A stretch of DNA of 64,000 bases from Bimastos eiseni (lineage: Eukaryota; Annelida; Clitellata; Crassiclitellata; Lumbricidae), in contig OY365810.1 of NCBI GenBank assembly GCA_959347315.1, forward strand, positions 3,333,686 through 3,397,685. Reading direction: 5' to 3'. Below, piece after piece: positions 57,701 through 64,000 of the stretch (the first letter of the stretch is position 1; every line of letters begins with the position of its first letter). The notes under the pieces are model-generated. The model was not told the DNA's origin and made no database searches. It saw nothing but the letters and a program-made list of their open reading frames with translations. Both the position numbers and the translations under genes were made by a program.

Positions 57701-60693
57701 AACGCTGCACGATAATTGAATATATTGAGTATAATCCTGAGGTACGTTGCAATCGTTAGGGCCAATGAATTTGTCCATGGTGACGTCACACTCCGGAAGC
57801 TTCTCTGCGAAAGAAATCGCAAAATTTCGTTTATTTCAGCGGTTCTCAACTGGTGATACGCCAAGGTACCCCTAGCGGTACGCCAGCTGTTGCCAAGGGG
57901 TTCACATTAAATTCTTGAATTTGAAATAAATATTTCATGCAGAAACAGATATAGTCGCAGGTTTTGAAGTGCCATATCTGTGCGTGTTACAGTTATCATA
58001 TAACACTGTACAGTAAAAATATCCTTGTATAATAAATTTTGCGAAATTCATTAATAATATAACCAATGTTCCAATTCTAATGATCTTTTCAAATTAAATA
58101 AATTACCAAGAAAATTGACTGACAAGTTTATTCTGTTGGGGGTACGAACACAAATAATGTTATTGTTTGGGGTACATTTAAAAGAAGGTTGGGAGCCGTT
58201 GGTTTATTTGGGTCAATCAATCAATTTTCGTTTGTTTCATAAACCATGCTGAGTCGCACAAGTAGCCAGTCTCCTTTTAAAGACACGCATACATACAATA
58301 TAATACAATACAAATAGGCATTTATAAAGCGCTTTGACAAGACAAGTCTTGCACAAAAGCGTTGTGCTGCATTCTTGGTCATAGATCAGGAAGAATAGGT
58401 AGGTCTTCAGTTTTGTCTTGGTATGGTGATATAATATGCATAATATATAGCATATGAAGGTAATTACAATAATTATTGTCGTGACATTTACAATAGCATA
58501 ACCATATATTTTTCAAATGTCAACATACAGAGTAAACTGCATTCGATATGAGGTTAAACATTTGCACTTGTAAAATGGAGGGTAACAAGGCATTGAAAAG
58601 TGGGAGGGGCATAATTTGTGAAATATTGCTCTCACTATCTAGAAATTAAAAAATGCAAAATATTTTTAAAGTACACTTTATATATAGAAAGAGTTTGTAC
58701 AATGTACAGTAAAACGTTTTGCGAATTTATCTTTTCCACCATTATGAGGTGGATAAGTCGGATCAGCAGACATGGGCTGGATGAATGATGAATGAATAAC
58801 CAAGCATGCATTCTCCTTTGCAAATGACAGTTTTTCTACCCAAAATAAGTAAGAACAATCGTAATAACACATTTAAAAATTTGTTAAAGATTTATTTACC
58901 CACAAAACTTTAATCATTAAATATCAAAAGGAACTGTTGAAACATAAAGATGAAATGGACTTTGGGGGCGCTTTCGGGGCAATGAACACCAAAACAGGGA
59001 AGACGGTGCCCCTCTGTCTCCCCGCTTGTTACACCTCTGCTTGTAAAACATTGACAATGGCAGCTCACCAAGAACCATTAGCTGTGTCGAGCTTATATTC
59101 TCATCAAATTCAATGCATTCGTATTTTCCGGCTAAATCTAGAGTCACGGTTTCAATGATGAGATTCCTGTTGTAAAGGCTTTGGTTTCCATCGATACGGA
59201 ATACCGAAGAGCTGTAGTTTTCCGTAAAACTGTTTCCAATGAAAACCGTTTCGTACTCCGGTCCATGCCCAAGCGGATGACGACGCCAGTCGATGTTCAG
59301 TCCAGAACAGTAGAGGATTGCAGAATCACCAGCTACTACGACCGTGTCGGTTAGGACTGCCGTACCTATGACAAATGGTGAAAGCAGGAGAGAAATATAT
59401 AAAAATATGAAGTGGAAATTAATCAAGCAGAAATTAATGCATAGCATGGGGGCGTGGAACGATAGGCAGCAAACCGGCGTGCAGAGCTAAGGATCCAAAA
59501 TACACGTGGGTCAATTCCAGACTGACTGGCATCATTGTAATAATTATTATGGTTAAATAACGATTACAGAAAAAATTCAGTCATTGCTGACATATATTGT
59601 ACGTTTATAAAAATTACAACAATGTGGGGTAGAACAAAACCATAACATTTAAAACTTAGTCAAAAGCGAAAACAATGTTTAAAAATAATATTCTTGTAGA
59701 AATTTCAACTAAACTAGGAAATTAGTGTAGCAGATTGAGTTTAAAACCATCACAGCCGCAATTAATCAATGCCCTAATTTAATTTGGAAAAAAATGTCCC
59801 AAATATAATTCTCAATATCTGTCATAAAATAGCTGTGCTCTAAATCTTACATAAATCTCTTGATAAAGCGATCAAGTGATTCACTTGCGCAATACATGCA
59901 AATATCAATCGACATCGCAAGGATGATTTCTGGATATTTCATGTACTATACAACCTCAGAAGTCGACGTGTTGAATGTCAAATATTATTCACAAGTTTCA
60001 TCAGGGAACGTCCTACCAAGGCTGCTTACATTGTAATTCTACACTAATTTGCAAATTGCATAACTATGTGGCTAACGGACTTGTGAAGGATTAACTTGGC
60101 TAACAGAGGTCGTTATGATGATGATGGAGGTAGACTTCAACGCTAGTGATCATCTTCACCACATGCTGGGATACGGCAATCTCAATGGAGACATTATGCT
60201 ACCGATGATAACCGATATTAGTCTCAAAAACACGGTCTTAATTAATAAGTATAACAGCGAACAGATGTTTCAGGCAAAGTAGCCAATGTCTTGTACTATT
60301 ATTCGCGATGAAAGTAAAGAAGATTACGAACCCAGACCACATCCACTTGTTCATCACATTAAGGACGTCAGATTCTTTTTTCCCAGGATGCTATACGGAC
60401 ATTAACTCTCATTTTATCTTATCGTACCTTTCTTTATCTTTTGATCGATTGTAAACTGCTGCGGTTTGTCAGCTTGCATAAAAAACGAAGATATAGTAAC
60501 AATGCGTTATATAAATCACCCAAATTATTATTTAGTCCTACTTCCAATTGGCTTTTGGGATCACATTTTGTTAACAGATGACAGGTGAATTGTTGTATTG
60601 AAATCTGTAAAATTACGCTTCCAAAAAAATGACGAGTTTACCTTGATTGAACTGAAGCAGAATGACACCCAACAGAGGAAAAGCGAGACTCAT
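54610..60693 (-). CDS. IgR-D: three-Ig-domain receptor with short tail, complete
   Basis: Complete six-exon gene on the minus strand, 1179 bp, 392 aa: signal peptide 60693-60642, V-like Ig 59365-59069, C2-like Ig 57804-57481, Ig domain 3 56246-55953, transmembrane 55444-55337, tail 54713-54610 ending in TGA. Every junction is phase 1. Core residues of domain 1 are C37, W44 and C101. The membrane helix spans about 337-355 and is followed by TRTRRKKQ. The tail is only about 34 aa with one tyrosine (SLYKTS), which fits no ITIM or ITAM consensus, so signalling would need a partner, or the protein acts as a ligand or adhesion molecule. It is closest to IgR-B. The tail-to-tail arrangement with IgR-C leaves 2.4 kb between their stop codons. 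Confidence 0.88.
55085..55175. repeat. LINE 3'-tail fragment (GGCTTTAAAGTGTTGCCTTAGAAG)
   Basis: Shares the pattern of 33310-33365 and 42550-42615 and ends in a CGATAACGATACAGATC-like tail. In the IgR-D intron before the tail exon. Confidence 0.5.
55337..55444 (-). CDS. IgR-D exon 5, transmembrane segment
   Basis: Acceptor TTAATTTTTTAAG|, donor ACGA|GTAAGT; 108 bp, 36 codons. An acidic ENEEW stretch precedes the helix ICLLILGVLPYIAFGVFLF. Confidence 0.85.
55730..55945. repeat. Minisatellite adjacent to the IgR-D domain 3 donor
   Basis: Roughly 28-base units of ACACACCTATTCAAAACTAAAA type repeated about seven times, ending 8 bases before the exon edge at 55953. Confidence 0.75.
55953..56246 (-). 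CDS. IgR-D exon 4, third Ig domain
   Basis: Acceptor GATCTATTCAG|, donor CAGG|GTAAGT; 294 bp, 98 codons. VECVANSSQECSYKWVW and HRCEAQC repeat the extra-cysteine pattern of this domain type. It ends with a Gln-rich SGQQQ membrane-proximal stretch. Confidence 0.88.
56320..56480. mobile_element. LINE 3'-UTR fragment in IgR-D intron
   Basis: AGGAAGCCCTAAGGGACCAAGATCCCGCTAGTAGGGACACCCC parallels the AGGAGGCCCGAAAGGACTACCTTCCGCTAACAAGGCCACCC stretch near 24410-24450 in the IgR-B LINE. Confidence 0.5.
57481..57804 (-). CDS. IgR-D exon 3, C2-like Ig domain
   Basis: Acceptor TTTCTTTCGCAG|, donor TTAT|GTAAGT; 324 bp, 108 codons. GPNDC, QLSCSV, LEWRM and FVCQTT match the other three-domain paralogues. 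A hAT-type element with its target duplication ends only about 23 bases upstream of this acceptor. Confidence 0.9.
57837..58201. mobile_element. Non-autonomous hAT-type element with 8-bp target duplication
   Basis: Left terminus CAGCGGTTCTCAAC and right terminus GTTGGGAGCCGTTG match as inverted repeats at 11 of 14 positions. Flanks are GTTTATTT at 57829-57836 and at 58202-58209, an exact 8-bp duplication typical of hAT insertions. The 365-bp interior shows no transposase. It lies in the IgR-D intron immediately before domain 2. Confidence 0.88.
58250..58420. repeat. SINE-like fragment
   Basis: GGCATTTATAAAGCGCTTTGACAAG...CAAAAGCG..GTGCTGC...GGTAGGTCTTCAGTTTTG is typical of a dispersed repeat body with ATACAATA at one end. 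In an IgR-D intron. Confidence 0.4.
59069..59365 (-). CDS. IgR-D exon 2, V-like Ig domain
   Basis: Acceptor CATTTGTCATAG|, donor CTTG|GTGAGC; 297 bp, 99 codons. LYCSG, IDWRR and LAGKYEC give the Ig core; N-x-S/T glycosylation sites (NYS, NQS) are present. Confidence 0.9.
60642..60693 (-). CDS. IgR-D exon 1, signal peptide
   Basis: The ATG at 60693 starts MSLAFPLLGVILLQFNQ, a compact hydrophobic signal. Donor CAAG|GTAAAC, phase 1; the joined codon is Gly. Confidence 0.82.
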
Positions 60694-61839
60694 TGTCACA
60701 GGTCGTTTAGAGAACTTTCTCAGTTGATGAATCTATATTTGACAATGGTTATGTAAGTGTAACACAAAGACAATAATCATTTGACGGAACAATCGTAACG
60801 ACAGCTGAGACATATCCGCTCAACTGTTCCTACCTTCCCCTCCAAAATTGTCATTACAGAGTTGTTTGCATGTCTTTTGGGTTGTATGTTTTTGTAAATG
60901 TAGTTGTGCCTATGTCTCTTAGTTCGTCTATGTTCGTATATGTATCTGTGTCTGTGTGCATATCTCTTGGTTTGTCTGTGTTAATGATAATACCATGCAT
61001 TTGCGTCCACTACCTATCTCTCACCTTATCTTTGTCCGTGTATTGTTTTAAGTCTTTCCTCGTACCTCTCCTTCTGCTCTTGTCTGTTTCATTGAGTCCC
61101 TGTCTCATTACCTCTGTACAGATGCATATCTCGGTAAACGTGCTTAAACCCTGACCTCTGTGTTTGCATTTCTTTCCATATCAGTTAGTCTCTTGTTTAA
61201 TTGGTCACATGTTGACGCAATAATTATAATCAATACACCGTCCTGAGTAACTAACACTGTCCGAGTTAATGACTACGTACAATTTATACTCAAAACAATA
61301 ACTGTTAATAACAAGACAGTGTCTAAAATAATTAACTTCATAACATAATTATGGCAATCAAACATAATTTAAGCGGGTTGCAAATGTGTCACAAACGCAG
61401 TTTTGCTACTAATATGTAAGAATGGAACATTTTACGTCTGAACGTAACTCATGGAACGACCCCCTGGTGAACAAATATTCTAGAAATGGTTAATGCACCT
61501 TATTTTTTAGCTATAGCCGAGAGCATTACATAAAGCCAATTTTTATTCATAGGACAAACGACTGTTCAACTAGATCAGCTTTTACCAAAAGTCAATCATT
61601 CTGAATCTGTTTGTCATGCTCATAAACTTGAGGCATCTTGTGACATAACATTCCAAACAGTTTTTCAACTAAGGGACGGACTGCCTCTATCTTCGCACAC
61701 TGATCTGCCTGAGGTTGACCCAATTAGGCCTACTTGTTTTTGACGAGCCGTCGACTAATGGCAACATGATACTGTGAGAGAGAGAGGCCTGGTAACCCTA
61801 CGATATTAAGAAAATGAAGTCGCAAATACTTAATACACA

Positions 61840-62235
61840 TGTCTTCTCTTCTTTTACCGTCTAATCTGCCTTCATCTTCTTGTTTCTATCACCATCGTCT
61901 CATCCTTCTACTCATCCCTTTCTTCTTCTTTTCCTGCTTGTCCTCTTTAACCTTCCGTCTTTTCTTTTCCCTCATTTCTTCCTTCATCCCTCTTCTGCCC
62001 TCTCCTTCATTTCACTCTTTTTCTCCTACTCCTTCGTTTACTTCGTATCCAAATTCTTCTTCTTCCTGTTCTTCTTTCTCTTTTACTTCTTCTTCTCTTC
62101 TCTTCAATTCTGTTTCCTCTTCTTCCTTTTAATGTTCTTCTGCTTGTACTCCTACTCCATCCTTTCCTTCATCATCATCATCTTCTTCTTTGTTTCTTCC
62201 TCTTCTTCTTCTTCCTTTTCTATCTCTTCATTATC
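61840..62235. repeat. Long TTC/CT-rich polypyrimidine tract
   Basis: About 400 bases nearly all pyrimidine on plus, producing Ser/Phe-rich false frames. Confidence 0.85.
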
Positions 62236-63803
62236 CTCATTTCAATGCTGAGTAGGCTTATCAAAAAATTGAAGCGTAACAATACAACAACAATTTACAT
62301 TTGCTAATGCTAAAATGTATCGTAGCATTATACACCCATTGTAAAACTTTATACTCACGACATGAGTTGTGTTCGTGCATCATTGTCAATAATATTCAAT
62401 ATCATGTTTCATACACGTTTTACATTTCTAATGATGCAACAGAACGATTGCATCTGACCGCCGAAGAATTACTGATCTCTTCTGAGTTAATGGAAGCTGT
62501 GACTCATCATAAGTCGCGACATCATGAGTACGGAACATTCCACTCGGATTCTCCCAGAAGAGAGAAAACCCGCTCACAAACATTGTCAGCTTCTGCCTAA
62601 CAGGTGGCGTTAAAAAATGGATCCGAACAATTACTGTGCACTTAACTATGTACTTAATTACTCTCTGACCTAGCTCTAAGTTTTTCTCATCATTATCACA
62701 ATCATTATTACCATCATTATCATCACTCATCAGCGTTATTGTAATTATCACCAGCATCGACATAAGCTTACTCATCGTGGCAACCATTAGGTACATAGGC
62801 TCGAATTCACAACGGTTAGGTCATAGACAACATGGCGCCACCGACGAAGAATCTTGACGCTAAAAAAGTCGTCTAATTATTAATGCACCCATTATTATCT
62901 CAACGATTCGCGATAAATAAATAAATATAATTATGATCACGTGTAAATCGCTCATTACACCTCAGAAGCAATTAAAGATAACTATCATAAAATATGCGTG
63001 GCATCAAGTATTACAGTTGCAACGCCTGATCCTGGGCGAGTAGATAGGTTAAGTGCTCGAGGCAATTTATTTAGCACAAATTATTGATCAGGGTTCAGTT
63101 ACCATTCGGTAAACTCTTTAGGATATGTTAAGCATGAGGGTAGTAAAATCATTTATCATTCATCTTGATCCTGAGAATACTGGTTTATAGCGAGAAACCT
63201 ATCCAATGCCTATACATTCCGCACAAAATTGACATCATTTTCTATACATGAACAAATTACTCAATCGACAATGCACAAATTATCGGTTGACATTCGTCTC
63301 TAAAATTTTAATCATATCTTCTGAAAGAGCCAACCATTCAATCCTATTATATCCGACGACGAATTTTCACATTACCAGTAAATGTGGAAACTTTGTAGAG
63401 AAGTTTTATCCGTACATTCTGCCGCATCTTGGTCGGAACAACAGTAATTTATACCTGTAGCTGTCATCTGAACTGAGTATCCTGGATTGGTCATACAATG
63501 CCTGACGGCAATGAAACTGGATTGAGATGAGACGGTGAGATGTTCAAGTATGTCGCATCCCTCTTAAAATACGTGATAAAAAAATTAAACTCAATTTACC
63601 TCATCTGTTACCTTACCCAGACAAAGTTTGATTTTTGCCAAGTGCAAGAAGTTGCTGGTAAAAAAGTGAGTTGCATGCTTTGGAAATAAACACGCTTGCT
63701 CAACAATTAGCCACAAAACGAATGTACCGGGCAAGAGAGAAAGCAAACTTGGTTTCATAGCTCAAACTGGATTCAATTTCTGTATTTAGTGGCTCACACC
63801 ATT

Positions 63804-63810
63804 TATATAA
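63804..63810 (+). promoter_or_regulatory. TATA box of IgR-E
   Basis: TATATAA within TTTATATAAATAC, about 56 bases before the ATG at 63866. The spacing suits a short 5' UTR. Confidence 0.45.
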
Positions 63811-63865
63811 ATACAATTTACGCAACAAAATTTTGACGCTCTTACTAACAGATGAGAACTAAAGG

Positions 63866-63926
63866 ATGGCTGCTGTTGAGCGAAATCTATGTAAAGCACT
63901 GATGTTCTTACTATGTGCTGGATTTG
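63866..63926 (+). CDS. IgR-E: signal-peptide exon of a further receptor-like gene (runs off the window)
   Basis: ATG at 63866, product MAAVERNLCKALMFLLCAGF, ending TTTG|GTAAGC in phase 1, exactly the form of the other receptor first exons. A TATATAA sits about 56 bases upstream. The remaining exons lie beyond 64000, so assignment to the Ig family is by analogy only. Confidence 0.6.
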
Positions 63927-64000
63927 GTAAGCACTTCTTAGAAGTCTACAGCTGAAATGTGTTTAAATGACCGTTGCTAGGAAGTTTTAAGAAGGTTAGC

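Larger units (their letters stand above)
60694..63865. other. Head-to-head spacer between IgR-D and IgR-E
   Basis: Presumed promoters of both genes. Includes a pyrimidine-rich tract (listed) and ATC-rich sequence near 62690-62760. No exon was recognised. Confidence 0.5.

Overview
Organism. The window is AT-rich and intron-rich, with GT-AG splice sites, many degenerate LINE, SINE and hAT remnants and long microsatellites, so it is animal nuclear DNA. The palindrome TAGGCCTA occurs at least 19 times. I associate that with echinoderm genomes, so an echinoderm (or another invertebrate deuterostome) is my best guess. The species is not identified.

Main content. The window holds a cluster of single-pass immunoglobulin-superfamily receptor genes that share one exon plan: a signal-peptide exon, a V-like Ig exon, a long C2-like Ig exon, usually a third cysteine-rich Ig exon, a transmembrane exon and a cytoplasmic exon. 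Every intron I could place in these genes is phase 1. I call them IgR-A to IgR-E. IgR-A (minus, 12915 to 9370) has a signal peptide and three Ig exons; no membrane exon was found. IgR-B (minus, 30476 to 21745) runs from signal peptide to the first tail exon. IgR-C (plus, 44871 to 52199) is complete at 515 aa. IgR-D (minus, 60693 to 54610) is complete at 392 aa. IgR-E (plus, from 63866) shows only its signal-peptide exon before the window ends. A different secreted-protein gene with phase-0 introns begins at 5135 on the minus strand.

How the genes may work together. IgR-C has a 194-aa cytoplasmic tail with eleven tyrosines, including two ITAM-spaced YxxL/I pairs, one ITIM-matching site and two YxxM motifs. 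IgR-B and IgR-D have basic, short or tyrosine-poor tails. The cluster therefore resembles a paired-receptor or allorecognition-type locus, with one strong signalling receptor among related receptors that may be ligands, decoys or adaptor-dependent. This role is inference. IgR-A keeps an open frame but has lost the canonical cysteines and tryptophans of Ig domains 1 and 2 and carries a GC splice donor, so it is a diverging or decaying copy.

Layout. 1-4511: mostly featureless, with a polypurine tract. 4512-5135: secreted-protein gene. 6.2-8.8 kb: LINE relics. 9.3-12.9 kb: IgR-A. 12.9-21.7 kb: intergenic with repeats. 21.7-30.5 kb: IgR-B, with a LINE in one intron. 30.5-44.9 kb: intergenic, repeats only. 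44.9-52.2 kb: IgR-C. 52.2-54.6 kb: tail-to-tail spacer. 54.6-60.7 kb: IgR-D, with a hAT-type insert against a splice acceptor. 60.7-63.9 kb: head-to-head spacer. 63.9 kb onward: IgR-E.
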